NCBI GenBank assembly: GCA_004353515.1
Contig: SMNZ01000002.1
Span: 496,001 to 560,000 of the forward strand
Length of the DNA stretch: 64,000 nucleotides
DNA from: Alteromonadaceae bacterium M269
Lineage (GTDB): Bacteria > Pseudomonadota > Gammaproteobacteria > Enterobacterales > Alteromonadaceae
Direction: 5' to 3'
The notes beneath the pieces were generated by a model. The model did no database searches. It saw only the letters and a list, made by a program, of their open reading frames with translations, and had not been told where the DNA came from. The position numbers and the translations under genes were made by a program. Every line of letters begins with the position of its first letter. Position 1 is the first letter of the stretch. Shown piece after piece: positions 10,055-19,886 of the stretch.

Positions 10055-10131
10055 GGTGGGCGTAGCTCAGTTGGTAGAGCTCCGGATTGTGATTCCGGCG
10101 GTCGTGGGTTCGAACCCCATCGTCCACCCCA
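10055..10131 (+). tRNA. tRNA-His (anticodon GTG)
   Basis: Acceptor stem GTGGGCG/CGTCCAC with the discriminator C and encoded CCA. The extra 5' G(-1) required by histidyl-tRNA synthetase is encoded at 10055. The anticodon stem CCGGA/TCCGG encloses TTGTGAT (anticodon GTG). Confidence 0.97.
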
Positions 10132-10134
10132 CTT

Positions 10135-10219
10135 GCGGGAGTGGTGGAATTGGTAGACACGCTGGATTTAGGTTCCAGTGCTTCACGGCGTGAGAGTTCA
10201 AGTCTCTCCTTCCGCACCA
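10135..10219 (+). tRNA. tRNA-Leu (anticodon TAG)
   Basis: An 85-nt class II tRNA with acceptor stem GCGGGAG/CTTCCGC, anticodon stem CTGGA/TCCAG around TTTAGGT (anticodon TAG), a long variable arm and an encoded CCA. It begins only 3 nt after tRNA-His, so the pair must be separated by tight processing. Confidence 0.96.
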
Positions 10220-10232
10220 TCGATTTTTCTTC

Positions 10233-10249
10233 AATAAAGTCTCTTTATT
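10233..10249 (+). terminator. Possible terminator hairpin after the tRNA operon
   Basis: A perfect but A+T-rich 7-bp stem AATAAAG/CTTTATT with a 3-nt loop lies 13 nt after tRNA-Leu. The following T run is poor, so it may instead be a processing or 3'-end stabilising hairpin. Confidence 0.3.
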
Positions 10250-10432
10250 AATTCTCTTAAGAAGTATTTCCAATTTTTGTTGGTGTATTTTCATTTCCTA
10301 CTGGCATTGAAATATACTCGCCTGTATAATACTGCGTCCATTTTAGCAGGTGCTACTGATGCACCAAATCTTCATGGTTTATTGACAGATTAAAAACGAC
10401 TGCGAGATGCAGCGAATATTTGAGGTAGAAGA

Positions 10433-11740
10433 ATGCAAGTTTCAGTTGAGACGCAAGGTTTAGAGCGCCGTCTTACCATTACCGTACCTGCGGAGGGTGT
10501 AGACTCTGCGGTAAAATCACGTTTGCAACAATTAGCAAAAACTCAGCGTATTAACGGTTTCCGCCCTGGTAAAGTTCCCGTTAACGTTATCAAGAAGCGT
10601 TATGGACCAGCTGTTAGACAAGAAATCGCTGGTGAAGCTATGCAACGCAACTTCTACGAAGCCATCATTCAAGAGAAATTAACACCAGCTGGTCAACCAA
10701 CTTTTGAGTTGAAAAAAGATGTTGACGGAGAAGACTTGGAATTCGTTGCTGTTTTTGAAACGTACCCAGAAATCGAAGTTAAAGGTCTTGACCAGATGAC
10801 AGTTGAAAAGTCAGTTGTTGAGATTGGTGACAAAGATTTAGACGAAATGATGGATACTTTGCGCAAGCAACACGCGACGTGGAAAGAACACAAGCGTAAG
10901 ATTCGTAAAGACGACAGAGTAACTATTGACTTCAACGGAACTGTTGATGGTGAAGAGTTCGAAGGTGGTAAAGCTGAAGACTTCCCTCTAGAGATGGGTA
11001 AAGACCGCATGATACCTGGTTTTGAGAAACCAATTATCGGGCTTAAGAAAGGCGACGAAGTCGTTGCTGATGTCACTTTCCCAGAGGACTATCACGCAGA
11101 AAACCTTAAAGGTAAAGATGCGCAGTTCACTATTACTGTGAAAAAGACTGAAGGTCTAGATTTACCTAAGCTTGATTCTAAGTTCGCTGAGCTGTTCGGT
11201 ATCGAAGATGGTGACATCGAAGCACTTAAGACTGAAGTTAAGAAAAACATGCAGCGTGAACTTGATCAAACGCTTAAAGCTAAGCTAAAAGAACAAGTTA
11301 TCGCACAATTACTAGAACACAACGAAGTTGATATTCCTGCTTCTCTTGTTAAGCAAGAAATTGATGTATTGCGTAATCAAGCTAAAGAACGCTTTACACA
11401 GCAGCAGGGTGGTGATGCAGCAAATATGCCTGAGCTACCAGACAACCTATTTGAAGAAAACGCGCGTACTCGAGTTTCAGTAGGTTTATTGCTAGGCGAA
11501 GTTATTAAAACTAAAGAGCTTAAAGTAGACGACAAAAAGGTTATGCAGTTGATCGAAACTGCAGCTTCTGCGTATGAAGATCCTGAAGAAGTTGTTAACT
11601 ACTACAAAGAAAATGAGCAGCTAATGCAGCAAATGAATAATGTTGCATTGGAAGAGCAGGCTGTTGAAGCTCTGCTTGAAGAAGCAAATGTGACTGAAAT
11701 TGAGAGTTCGTTTGGCGACATCATGAACAAACAAGCTTAA
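10433..11740 (+). CDS. tig: Trigger factor, ribosome-associated chaperone and PPIase
   Basis: A 435-residue protein matching E. coli Tig in length and layout. The N-terminal ribosome-binding domain contains the L23-docking loop [18 protein letters not shown] (about residues 43-60). An FKBP-type peptidyl-prolyl isomerase domain follows (about 150-245, [36 protein letters not shown]). The long helical C-terminal domain forms the chaperone arms. It binds nascent chains at the ribosome exit tunnel. It opens the tig-clpP-clpX-lon-hupB-ppiD block, the same order as in E. coli. A strong terminator separates it from clpP. Confidence 0.97.
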   Translation: MQVSVETQGLERRLTITVPAEGVDSAVKSRLQQLAKTQRINGFRPGKVPVNVIKKRYGPAVRQEIAGEAMQRNFYEAIIQEKLTPAGQPTFELKKDVDGEDLEFVAVFETYPEIEVKGLDQMTVEKSVVEIGDKDLDEMMDTLRKQHATWKEHKRKIRKDDRVTIDFNGTVDGEEFEGGKAEDFPLEMGKDRMIPGFEKPIIGLKKGDEVVADVTFPEDYHAENLKGKDAQFTITVKKTEGLDLPKLDSKFAELFGIEDGDIEALKTEVKKNMQRELDQTLKAKLKEQVIAQLLEHNEVDIPASLVKQEIDVLRNQAKERFTQQQGGDAANMPELPDNLFEENARTRVSVGLLLGEVIKTKELKVDDKKVMQLIETAASAYEDPEEVVNYYKENEQLMQQMNNVALEEQAVEALLEEANVTEIESSFGDIMNKQA

Positions 11741-11781
11741 TTTATAGTTTGTCCGTTGACTTAGACGGTCAGCAACTGCTT

Positions 11782-11810
11782 AAATGCTCGGTAATCACCG
11801 AGCATTTTTA
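11782..11810 (+). terminator. Rho-independent terminator after tig
   Basis: An 11-bp perfect stem AAATGCTCGGT/ACCGAGCATTT with a 4-nt loop and trailing T run lies 41 nt after the tig stop and 22 nt before the clpP start. Read-through or a promoter within the gap must supply clpP. Confidence 0.9.
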
Positions 11811-11831
11811 TTTGGTTAAAACGAAATTACT

Positions 11832-12467
11832 ATGTTTAATAATTCTTTTGATGCACAAAACGCATTAGTACCTATGGTTGTTGAACAAACAGCTAAGGGT
11901 GAACGTTCTTATGATATCTATTCTCGCCTTTTAAAAGAGAACGTTATTTTTTTGGTAGGCCAAGTTGAAGACCATATGGCCAACCTCATTGTTGCCCAAC
12001 TATTATTTTTGGAAGCAGAGAATCCAGAAAAAGATATATTTCTTTATATCAACTCCCCTGGTGGTTCAGTGACAGCTGGGATGGCTATTTATGATACGAT
12101 GCGCTTTATTAAACCAGACGTAAGTACTGTTTGTGTTGGTCAGGCAGCTAGTATGGGAGCATTCTTGCTATCAGGTGGTGCTAAAGGTAAACGTTATTGT
12201 TTGCCTAATTCACGTGTCATGATTCACCAACCTTTAGGCGGATTCCAAGGTCAAGCATCAGATTTTGAAATTCATGCGAAGGAAATTCTTTCTATTAAAG
12301 ATAAGCTGAATAGACTTTTAGCTGATCATACTGGACAGCCTTTAGAAAAGGTTGCGCAAGATACTGACAGAGATAACTTCTTAAGTGCTCAAGAGTCGGT
12401 TGAATACGGTTTAGTCGACCAAGTTTTATCAAGTCGTGAAGACGCGTTACTGGCGACAAGCAAATAA
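11832..12467 (+). CDS. clpP: ATP-dependent Clp protease proteolytic subunit
   Basis: A 211-residue serine peptidase that assembles into the tetradecameric barrel and degrades substrates unfolded by ClpX or ClpA. The catalytic triad is Ser107 (in [11 protein letters not shown]), His132 (MIHQPLGG) and Asp181 (TDRDNFLS), each 4 lower than the E. coli precursor numbering. The N-terminal propeptide before LVPMVVEQT is short. The conserved [19 protein letters not shown] block is present. It is followed 65 nt later by clpX, its ATPase partner. Confidence 0.98.
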   Translation: MFNNSFDAQNALVPMVVEQTAKGERSYDIYSRLLKENVIFLVGQVEDHMANLIVAQLLFLEAENPEKDIFLYINSPGGSVTAGMAIYDTMRFIKPDVSTVCVGQAASMGAFLLSGGAKGKRYCLPNSRVMIHQPLGGFQGQASDFEIHAKEILSIKDKLNRLLADHTGQPLEKVAQDTDRDNFLSAQESVEYGLVDQVLSSREDALLATSK

Positions 12468-12532
12468 CTTTTCTAGGATGGAAAAGGGAGATCAAGAATA
12501 ACTCGGTGATATTTACGAGGTAGGATTTTTTA

Positions 12533-13810
12533 ATGAGTGATAATCAACAAGGTGATGGCGACAATAAATTACTTTATTGTTCGTTTTGCGGTAAGAGCCA
12601 ACACGAAGTCCGGAAATTAATAGCAGGGCCTTCAGTCTTTATTTGTGATGAGTGTGTTGAGCTCTGTAACGATATAATTCGTGAAGAAATTAAAGAGATT
12701 GGCCCAAAGAAAAAGCAAGATTCATTGCCGAAGCCACAAGAAATTCATGAACACCTAGACGACTATGTTATTGGTCAAGATCATGCTAAGAAGGTTTTAG
12801 CTGTAGCGGTTTATAATCATTATAAGCGTTTGCGCAATGGTGATGTTCATGAAGGCGTTGAACTGAGTAAGAGTAATATATTGTTAATTGGGCCGACAGG
12901 TAGTGGTAAAACTCTACTTGCGGAGTCTTTGGCTCGGTTGCTTGATGTACCTTTTACTATGGCAGATGCCACAACATTAACTGAAGCAGGTTATGTTGGT
13001 GAAGATGTTGAGAACATTATTCAGAAGTTATTGCAGAAATGTGATTACGATGTAGATAAAGCTCAGCGAGGCATAGTCTACATTGATGAAATCGATAAGA
13101 TTTCTCGTAAGTCAGATAACCCGTCAATCACAAGAGACGTTTCTGGTGAGGGTGTACAACAAGCATTATTGAAGTTGATCGAAGGTACTATAGCCTCTGT
13201 TCCTCCTCAAGGTGGTCGTAAACATCCTCAACAGGAATTCTTGCAGGTTGATACATCAAAGATATTGTTTATCTGTGGTGGTGCATTCTCTGGTCTTGAT
13301 AAGATCGTTGAACAAAGAGCGCAAACAGGTACTGGTATAGGGTTTGGTGCGACGGTTAAGGATGAAAGCGATAAGAAAGAATTATCTGCTTTATTTAAAC
13401 AAGTCGAGCCAGAAGATTTGGTCAAGTATGGCCTTATTCCTGAATTCATCGGTCGTTTACCTGTAGTTGCGAGCTTGGAAGAGCTTGACGAAGATGCTCT
13501 GATACAAATTCTGCGTGAACCCAAGAATGCATTGACCAAGCAGTTTGGTGCATTGTTTGCTCTTGAAGACACTGAATTGGAGTTTCGTGAAGATGCGCTT
13601 CAAGCGATTGCTAATAAGGCAATGGAGCGTAAGACTGGAGCCCGAGGATTACGTTCTATAGTAGAAGGCGTATTGCTAGATACCATGTATGAATTACCTT
13701 CTATGAGTGATGTGAGTAAAGTTGTTATTGACGAAACGGTTATAAGGGGTGAATCCAAACCCATACTGATTTATGACAACTCAAGTGATAAAAAAACAGC
13801 TGCAGAATAA
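12533..13810 (+). CDS. clpX: Clp protease ATP-binding subunit ClpX
   Basis: A 425-residue AAA+ unfoldase that recognises tagged substrates (for example ssrA) and feeds ClpP. The N-terminal zinc-binding domain has Cys16, Cys19, Cys38 and Cys41 ([14 protein letters not shown]). Walker A GPTGSGKT, pore-loop GYVGEDVE, Walker [11 protein letters not shown] and the ClpP-contacting IGF loop (TGIGFGA) are all present, followed by sensor 2 ([10 protein letters not shown]). A hairpin terminator lies just downstream. Confidence 0.98.
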   Translation: MSDNQQGDGDNKLLYCSFCGKSQHEVRKLIAGPSVFICDECVELCNDIIREEIKEIGPKKKQDSLPKPQEIHEHLDDYVIGQDHAKKVLAVAVYNHYKRLRNGDVHEGVELSKSNILLIGPTGSGKTLLAESLARLLDVPFTMADATTLTEAGYVGEDVENIIQKLLQKCDYDVDKAQRGIVYIDEIDKISRKSDNPSITRDVSGEGVQQALLKLIEGTIASVPPQGGRKHPQQEFLQVDTSKILFICGGAFSGLDKIVEQRAQTGTGIGFGATVKDESDKKELSALFKQVEPEDLVKYGLIPEFIGRLPVVASLEELDEDALIQILREPKNALTKQFGALFALEDTELEFREDALQAIANKAMERKTGARGLRSIVEGVLLDTMYELPSMSDVSKVVIDETVIRGESKPILIYDNSSDKKTAAE

Positions 13811-13827
13811 GCACAATAAATTAAGTA

Positions 13828-13860
13828 AAGAGGCCCATTAAATGATGGGCCTTTATTTTT
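13828..13860 (+). terminator. Rho-independent terminator after clpX
   Basis: Stem AGGCCCAT/ATGGGCCT (13831-13852, 6-nt loop), extended by A-T pairs, followed by TTTATTTTT. It ends the clpPX transcription unit. Confidence 0.88.
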
Positions 13861-13881
13861 CCAAAACAAATAGTTATTACA

Positions 13882-13909
13882 ATTGATCTTTGGGTCACTA
13901 TCCCCATAT
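13882..13909 (+). promoter_or_regulatory. Sigma-32 (heat-shock) promoter candidate for lon
   Basis: A perfect -10-like CCCCATAT (13902-13909) lies 13 nt after ATTGATC (13882-13888), which keeps the TTGA core of the CTTGAAA -35 consensus. lon is a classical RpoH target. The ATG is 33 nt downstream. Confidence 0.62.
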
Positions 13910-13941
13910 AGCAAAGATTGATTTTATAAAAGAGTAAGAGC

Positions 13942-16293
13942 ATGAGCGAAGTGAGATCTGGCCGCGTCGAGATGTCAGTGTTGGCGTTGAGAGATGTGGT
14001 GGTCTACCCCCATATGGTAATTCCTTTATTTGTGGGTCGACAAAAATCTATTAAATGTCTTGAAGCTGCGATGGAGAAAGACAAGCAAATATTTTTGGTC
14101 GCACAAAAAGACGCTGGTGTTGATGAACCCAAGACAGACGATATATATGAAGTTGGGACAATAGCTACCATCTTACAGCTACTAAAGCTTCCCGACGGAA
14201 CAGTTAAAGTGCTTGTAGAAGGCAATGTTCGTGGGGCTATCGCTGAATTTACTCAAACGGAAGAGTTTTTTATTGCTCAAGTAGACACGCTTGAAGATGA
14301 AGCGTTATCTGAGAGTGAGCAAGAAGTCCTTATCCGCTCATCAGTGAGCCAGTTTGAAGGTTACGTTAAACTTAATAAAAAAATCCCACCTGAAGTTCTT
14401 ACCTCGCTTAACGGTATTGATGATGCTACTCGCTTAGCAGACACCATGGCTGCTCATATGCCGTTGAAGTTGACCGAGAAACAAAAGGTCCTTGAGATGA
14501 TTGCCGTCAATGAAAGACTGGAATACCTCATGGCGCTTATGGAAAGCGAAATCGACTTACTTCAGGTTGAGAAGAAGATTCGTACCCGCGTTAAGAAACA
14601 GATGGAAAAGAGTCAGCGTGAGTACTATTTGAATGAGCAAATGAAAGCTATTCAAAAGGAACTTGGTGAGTTAGATGAAGCTCCTGACGAATTTGAAGTT
14701 CTCAATAAAAAAATTAATGAAGCGAAGATGCCTGGTGATGCAAAAGAGAAGGCAACCAATGAGTTTCATAAACTGAAAATGATGTCTCCCATGTCCGCAG
14801 AAGCGACAGTTGTGCGGAGCTATATTGACTGGCTTGTTAACGTTCCTTGGTTTAAGAGAAGCAAAGTCAAAAAAGATTTAGCCGGTGCAGAAAAAATCCT
14901 TAATGCGGATCATTACGGCTTAGATAAAGTAAAAGAACGTATTATTGAGTATCTCGCGGTTCAGCAGCGTGTAAGAAAGCTAAAAGGTCCTATTCTTTGT
15001 TTAGTAGGTCCTCCTGGTGTAGGTAAAACATCTTTGGGACAGTCTATCGCAAAAGCTACAGGCAGAAAGTATGTCCGTATGGCGCTGGGCGGTGTTAGAG
15101 ATGAAGCAGAAATTCGCGGTCATAGGAGAACTTACATAGGTTCAATGCCGGGTAAGCTTATTCAGAAGATGGCGAAGGTTGAGGTGAAGAATCCTCTATT
15201 CTTGCTTGATGAAATAGATAAAATGTCCTCGGATATGCGCGGAGATCCAGCATCAGCTCTGTTAGAGGTTTTAGACCCTGAGCAAAATAGTAGCTTCAGT
15301 GATCACTACCTAGAAGTAGACTACGATTTGTCTGACGTTATGTTTGTTGCCACTTCAAATAGCATGGACATTCCTGCTCCGCTGTTGGATAGGATGGAAG
15401 TTATTCGTCTTTCTGGATATACCGAAGATGAAAAGCTTAATATTGCTACACAACATTTGATCGCTAAGCAGATTGAACGTAACGGCTTGAAGCAGAAGGA
15501 ATTGGAAATAGAAGAGTCCGCTATCGTTGGGATTATTCGCTACTACACCAGAGAAGCTGGTGTTAGAAGCTTGGAAAGAGAGATTTCTAAGATCTGTCGT
15601 AAGGCAGTGAAAAATATATTACTAGAACCTGAGACTAAGAAGGTTGTTGTAAACCAAGACAATCTGAGTGACTTCCTCGGTGTTCAAAGATTTGATTATG
15701 GTAAAGCCGATAAAGAGAATCAGATAGGGCAAGTAACTGGTCTAGCATGGACCCAGGTTGGTGGAGACTTACTTACAATAGAAACGACATCTGTTGTTGG
15801 TAAGGGCAAGACAACATTCACGGGTTCGTTGGGTGATGTCATGCTCGAATCTATTAAAACAGCAATGACAGTTGTTAGAAGTCGGGCCGAAAAGCTGCGT
15901 ATTAATGATGATTTCCACGAAAAGCGAGATATACATGTTCACGTCCCTGAAGGTGCTACACCGAAAGATGGCCCTAGTGCCGGGATCGCTATGTGTACCG
16001 CTTTGGTATCTACGTTGACCGGAAACCCGGTGAGATGTGATGTCGCTATGACTGGTGAAATTACATTACGTGGAGAAGTATTAGCAATCGGCGGGTTGAA
16101 AGAAAAGTTACTTGCTGCACATCGTGGTGGTATAAAAACGGTCATTATCCCGAAGGAAAACGAGCGAGACCTTGCTGAAATACCAGATAATGTGAAGCAA
16201 GATTTGAGCATTCATCCCGTGCAGTGGATTGATGAAGTGCTTGTACTAGCCTTATCAGAGAACCCAACAGGCATAGACTCAGGAGCAGCTTAA
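13942..16293 (+). CDS. lon: ATP-dependent protease Lon
   Basis: A 783-residue LonA protease that removes misfolded and regulatory proteins in the cytoplasm. An N-terminal LON substrate-binding domain (about 1-200), a coiled-coil linker, an AAA+ module with Walker A GPPGVGKTS (about residues 355-363) and Walker B PLFLLDEIDKM, and a C-terminal peptidase domain follow in order. The catalytic dyad is Ser679 (DGPSAG) and Lys722 (GGLKEKLLA), exactly the E. coli numbers. A sigma-32-like promoter lies just upstream. Confidence 0.98.
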   Translation: MSEVRSGRVEMSVLALRDVVVYPHMVIPLFVGRQKSIKCLEAAMEKDKQIFLVAQKDAGVDEPKTDDIYEVGTIATILQLLKLPDGTVKVLVEGNVRGAIAEFTQTEEFFIAQVDTLEDEALSESEQEVLIRSSVSQFEGYVKLNKKIPPEVLTSLNGIDDATRLADTMAAHMPLKLTEKQKVLEMIAVNERLEYLMALMESEIDLLQVEKKIRTRVKKQMEKSQREYYLNEQMKAIQKELGELDEAPDEFEVLNKKINEAKMPGDAKEKATNEFHKLKMMSPMSAEATVVRSYIDWLVNVPWFKRSKVKKDLAGAEKILNADHYGLDKVKERIIEYLAVQQRVRKLKGPILCLVGPPGVGKTSLGQSIAKATGRKYVRMALGGVRDEAEIRGHRRTYIGSMPGKLIQKMAKVEVKNPLFLLDEIDKMSSDMRGDPASALLEVLDPEQNSSFSDHYLEVDYDLSDVMFVATSNSMDIPAPLLDRMEVIRLSGYTEDEKLNIATQHLIAKQIERNGLKQKELEIEESAIVGIIRYYTREAGVRSLEREISKICRKAVKNILLEPETKKVVVNQDNLSDFLGVQRFDYGKADKENQIGQVTGLAWTQVGGDLLTIETTSVVGKGKTTFTGSLGDVMLESIKTAMTVVRSRAEKLRINDDFHEKRDIHVHVPEGATPKDGPSAGIAMCTALVSTLTGNPVRCDVAMTGEITLRGEVLAIGGLKEKLLAAHRGGIKTVIIPKENERDLAEIPDNVKQDLSIHPVQWIDEVLVLALSENPTGIDSGAA

Positions 16294-16519
16294 GTTGCTA
16301 GCTGAGTCAGCTAGAGTTGTTAATTGGTAAAAATTTATACGGAAATTGGTAGAAAATGAGCCAAAAGGCGTATTTTTCTTAAAAAAAGTAAATTATTTTG
16401 AAAAATAAGGCTTACCAACGACAAAAGATAATGGTAGCCTTATCCTCGGTTTCGCCTTAGGCCTTGTCACAGAAGGGATTGAAGCGAATCATAAAAGTTA
16501 AAAATATGTTAATTATGGC
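16294..16519. other. Non-coding lon-hupB intergenic region with two inverted repeats
   Basis: No credible gene. CTAGCTGA/TCAGCTAG, a near-perfect palindrome, sits within 10 nt of the lon stop. At 16405-16443 a 12-bp interrupted stem (ATAAGGCT-t-ACCA / TGGT-AGCCTTAT) with a 14-nt loop has no T run, so it is not a standard intrinsic terminator. It may be an mRNA-stabilising structure or a protein site. Confidence 0.5.
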
Positions 16520-16548
16520 TTGAAGTTGGTATTCAAGCTTGTTATAAA
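16520..16548 (+). promoter_or_regulatory. Sigma-70 promoter candidate for hupB
   Basis: TTGAAG (16520-16525), a 17-nt spacer and TATAAA (16543-16548). The -35 region overlaps an inverted repeat (GCTTGAA/TTCAAGC, 16518-16539). The GTG start of hupB is about 60 nt downstream. Confidence 0.55.
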
Positions 16549-16610
16549 CTATCCGCAACATTAATTTTTGTAGATCAAGCAATATAATAAAAATTCAAGG
16601 GGATGATATT

Positions 16611-16883
16611 GTGAATAAGTCTCAACTAGTCGATACAATCGCTGCAAGCGCTGATATTTCTAAAGCTGGTGCTGGCCGCGCATTGGATGCACTAACTGAT
16701 GCAATTACTGAAGCACTAAAAAATGGCGACCAAGTAGCATTGGTTGGTTTTGGAACCTTTTCTGTACGCGAACGTTCTGCTCGCAGTGGTCGTAATCCTC
16801 AAACTGGTGAGACTATCCAAATTGCAGCTGCTAAAGTTCCTTCTTTCAAAGCAGGTAAAGCACTTAAAGACGCTTGTAACTAA
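16611..16883 (+). CDS. hupB: DNA-binding protein HU-beta
   Basis: A 90-residue histone-like protein that bends and compacts DNA as a dimer. The family signature [22 protein letters not shown] (beta-arm) and the DNA-intercalating Pro in RNPQTG are present. The length matches E. coli HU (90). It starts with GTG, supported by an AAGGGG ribosome-binding site 9 nt upstream, and lies between lon and ppiD as in E. coli. A strong terminator follows. Confidence 0.97.
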   Translation: MNKSQLVDTIAASADISKAGAGRALDALTDAITEALKNGDQVALVGFGTFSVRERSARSGRNPQTGETIQIAAAKVPSFKAGKALKDACN

Positions 16884-16900
16884 GCTTATTTATCTCTTAG

Positions 16901-16930
16901 AAAAGGCGATGTTTTATCATCGCCTTTTTT
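16901..16930 (+). terminator. Rho-independent terminator after hupB
   Basis: An 11-bp perfect stem AAAAGGCGATG/CATCGCCTTTT with a 6-nt loop and a T run, 18 nt past the hupB stop codon. Confidence 0.93.
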
Positions 16931-17032
16931 ATTTGTAATCTATCTATGTTTAGTCTGCGTAGGTGGCCTGTCAACTGTACGTTATTCAGCTTTAGTTAAT
17001 TAAATTTTCCTGCCTATTTTTTATAAACAAGA

Positions 17033-17057
17033 TATAATCCGAACTCGAAAAAGTTCG
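17033..17057 (+). promoter_or_regulatory. Possible ppiD promoter -10 box and adjacent hairpin
   Basis: A perfect TATAAT (17033-17038) is followed at once by a CGAACT/AGTTCG inverted repeat (17040-17057, 6-nt loop) located at the expected transcription start. No good -35 box is apparent, so an activator or an alternative sigma factor may be involved. Confidence 0.35.
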
Positions 17058-17108
17058 TTAGATAGTGATGTCTGGATTTCGACATCAAATCGGAGTGCAT
17101 AAAGTAAG

Positions 17109-18992
17109 ATGTTAGAGTCAATTAGAGAACGATCGCAAGGTGGTTTAGCCGCCGGGATTTTAGGGGTCGTCATCCTAAGTTTCGTTTTTGCCGGTGTGGG
17201 TAGCTATTTTAATTCTGAAGTTGATCAGACTGCTGCAAAAGTGAACGGAGAAGAAATCAACCTTTCTACAGTTGAGCAAGCATACCAATCAGAAAGAGCG
17301 AGAATGGAAGCGCAGTTTGGACAAGCGTTTGCAGAACTTGCATCTAGTGACGAATATATTGCCCAAATGAGACAAGGTGTCCTGGACAGATTAGTGGGTG
17401 AGATACTACTTAATCAAAAAGTTGATAACCTTGGTTTAAGGGCGAGTGACGAGCAAGTACGTAACACCATACGTGAAATGCAAGAGTTTCAAATTGGTGG
17501 TCAATTCAATAATGACCGTTACATTGCCATTATCCGTCAAGCTGGTTTTCAGCCAAATAGTTTTAGAGACTATTTAAGAAAAGAAATCACACGTCAACAA
17601 CTGACAAATGCGCTTTTAGCAAGTGCTTTTTCTTTGGACGATGAGACGAAAGATATTCTAGCACTTCAACAGCAAACTCGAAATGCTCGTTACTTAACTG
17701 TCGATGCAAAACCTTTCTCCAACGACGTAAATATTCAAGAAGATGAGTTGAGAGCATTCTATGAAGAAAACTTGAGCAACTATGATACGCAAGAGCAGAT
17801 TGATGTAGCTTATGTCGAACTTAAATCTTCCGATCTTATTGATGGTATCGAAGTCTCGGAAGAGCAAATCGAAGAGTACTACCAGAACAATATCAATAAC
17901 TACCAAACAAACGAAGAGAGAAGAGCATCGCATATCTTATTTGAGTTTGGTGATGATGAAGATGCTAGTGCGGAAAAAGCAGAAGAAGTTCTTGCTAAAG
18001 TTGTCGCTGGAGAAGATTTTGCTGAGTTAGCTAAACAATATTCAGAAGACACTGTGTCTGCAGAGTTGGGTGGTGATCTTGATTGGTTTGGTCGCGATGT
18101 TATGGACCCGGCTTTCGAAGAAGCTGTTTTTGCGCTTGAAAACGTTGGAGACACTACCGAGGTTGTATCAAGTGAGTTTGGGTTACACATTATTAAATTG
18201 ACTGATTTGAAAGCCAAAGAGGTAGTGCCATTAGCTGATGTTCGTGAAGAAATTACTAACAACCTCAAGCAAGACGGTGCAAGTGAAGAGTTTTATAACT
18301 TGCAAGAACAAATGGCTAACATTGCATTTGAACAACCTGACGAATTGATTGATGTTGCAGCTACAGCAAACACTGAAGTGAAAAACACTGGTTTGTTCAT
18401 GAGAGGAAATGGACCTCAGCCTTTTGATTCGGTTATTGTTCTAAACCAAGTATTCAACGATACGCTAATAGAAGACGCCGTAAATAGCGAAGCTATTGAA
18501 GTTTCAGATGAGCACATTATCTTCGCCAGAGTTAAGCAGCATGAACCTGAAAGAACAAAATCGTTTGACGAAGTTAAAGACGAAATAACTGCAAGTCTTT
18601 CTGAAAAGAAAGCTCAGGAACTAGCGAAGAGTTGGACTAATGAATTGAGAAACTCTGTAGCTCAAGGTGATTCAATTGATGCGCTACTTGAAGAAAAAGC
18701 GATTACTTGGGAGAACAAAGAAGCGGTTGGCAGATTTGCTTATGATATGCCTGCGGAAGTTCGCACTGAGCTGTTTAAGCTAAGCACCAAAGATGATGAT
18801 AAGTTATCTGTTATCGAACTGAGTGATGGTAATGTAGCGCTTGTTGAGTTACTTGGTGTGAATGAAGCTGAATCATTTGAAGACGCTCAGCTAACGAGCA
18901 CAGGGCAAAGTCTGGCTTCTCAGCAAGCACAGACGTTAGTTCTAGGCATTGTTGATGCGCTCAAAGATAACAGTGAAGTTGTTACTTACTAA
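17109..18992 (+). CDS. ppiD: Periplasmic folding chaperone PpiD (SurA_N/parvulin family)
   Basis: A 627-residue membrane-anchored periplasmic chaperone that meets proteins leaving the SecYEG translocon. A short cytoplasmic tail is followed by one transmembrane helix (GILGVVILSFVFAGVGSYF, about residues 16-34). A SurA-like helical region contains the typical VNGEEI motif. One parvulin domain follows (about 265-360: RRASHILFEFGDDED, YSEDTVSAELGGDLDWFGRDVMDPAFEEAVF, SEFGLHIIKL). Gene order after hupB matches E. coli. A strong terminator follows. Confidence 0.95.
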   Translation: MLESIRERSQGGLAAGILGVVILSFVFAGVGSYFNSEVDQTAAKVNGEEINLSTVEQAYQSERARMEAQFGQAFAELASSDEYIAQMRQGVLDRLVGEILLNQKVDNLGLRASDEQVRNTIREMQEFQIGGQFNNDRYIAIIRQAGFQPNSFRDYLRKEITRQQLTNALLASAFSLDDETKDILALQQQTRNARYLTVDAKPFSNDVNIQEDELRAFYEENLSNYDTQEQIDVAYVELKSSDLIDGIEVSEEQIEEYYQNNINNYQTNEERRASHILFEFGDDEDASAEKAEEVLAKVVAGEDFAELAKQYSEDTVSAELGGDLDWFGRDVMDPAFEEAVFALENVGDTTEVVSSEFGLHIIKLTDLKAKEVVPLADVREEITNNLKQDGASEEFYNLQEQMANIAFEQPDELIDVAATANTEVKNTGLFMRGNGPQPFDSVIVLNQVFNDTLIEDAVNSEAIEVSDEHIIFARVKQHEPERTKSFDEVKDEITASLSEKKAQELAKSWTNELRNSVAQGDSIDALLEEKAITWENKEAVGRFAYDMPAEVRTELFKLSTKDDDKLSVIELSDGNVALVELLGVNEAESFEDAQLTSTGQSLASQQAQTLVLGIVDALKDNSEVVTY

Positions 18993-19021
18993 GTTATAAA
19001 ATAACTTAATTAGTTTTTTTA

Positions 19022-19060
19022 GAAAGCACAGTGAGATATTTTATCTACTGTGCTTTTTTT
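19022..19060 (+). terminator. Rho-independent terminator after ppiD
   Basis: Stem AAAGCACAGT/ACTGTGCTTT, extended inward by AGATA/TATCT, followed by a run of Ts. It lies between ppiD and the convergent sap operon and acts only on the plus strand by sequence. Confidence 0.9.
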
Positions 19061-19100
19061 ATGGATCTAGTCCGTGCTTTGATTCTGAGTCAGTTTATTA

Positions 19101-19886
19101 TTAATACTGACCGTTAACCAAAGAATAGTATGAGTGAATGAGTTGTTTTGTGTATTCGCTCTTAGGCCAATTGATAAGTACCTCTGTCTTCCCTGATTCC
19201 ACTACTCGGCCATCCTGTATAACGAGCATGCGGTCGCTAATATGCCTGACAATACCTAAATTGTGAGCAATGAATACAAACCCTAAACCTAGGTCTTTCT
19301 GAAGCTTCATAAATAAGTTTATGGTTTGGGACCTGACTGATGGATCAAGGGCCGCAAATGGCTCATCTGCGACGATCACCTTAGGGTTAAGTATTAGTGC
19401 CCTCGCAAGGGCCATACGCTGTAGCTGGCCATCTGACAGCATGTGGCGATAGAAGTATTTGTGTTCAGGTAACAAACCAACGAGCCTTAGAGTTTTATCT
19501 ATCTGTTGACCGCGTTCAAGCGCTGATAGCTTAGTGTTTAATACCAGAGATTCATCCAACATGTGTCCAAGTGTAAGAGCAGGGTTAATGGACTCTTTCG
19601 TGTTTTGGAAAATCATTCTGATATTCAAACATCGTTGTTTGGTGTTTCTAGAGCCTAGCTGTTGGTCATTCAACGAGATTGAACCTGAGCTTGGTTTATA
19701 CACACCTACGAGTAAGTTGGCTAACGTTGATTTCCCAGAGCCGTTGTCACCAACAATAGCAAGTGTTTCACCCGCATTGATTGAGAAATTGATATCCGTT
19801 AAATGAAAAGGCGGCTGCTTCCTAAGAAAACTATTTCTCGACTTGTGATAGAAGTTGAGATCTTGAACAGAGAGTAAAGTTGTCAT
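19101..19886 (-). CDS. sapF: Peptide ABC transporter ATP-binding protein SapF
   Basis: A 261-residue ATPase, last gene of sapABCDF. The motifs are intact: Walker A GDNGSGKST, Q-loop IFQNTK, signature MLSDGQLQRMALARAL and Walker B KVIVADEPFAALDP, with H-loop IAHNLG. In the Sap system SapD and SapF energise uptake through SapBC. E. coli and Salmonella Sap is linked to antimicrobial-peptide resistance, potassium uptake and putrescine export, and the substrate here is not certain. Its ATG overlaps the sapD stop by 4 nt (ATGA). Confidence 0.9.
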   Translation of the reverse strand: MTTLLSVQDLNFYHKSRNSFLRKQPPFHLTDINFSINAGETLAIVGDNGSGKSTLANLLVGVYKPSSGSISLNDQQLGSRNTKQRCLNIRMIFQNTKESINPALTLGHMLDESLVLNTKLSALERGQQIDKTLRLVGLLPEHKYFYRHMLSDGQLQRMALARALILNPKVIVADEPFAALDPSVRSQTINLFMKLQKDLGLGFVFIAHNLGIVRHISDRMLVIQDGRVVESGKTEVLINWPKSEYTKQLIHSYYSLVNGQY

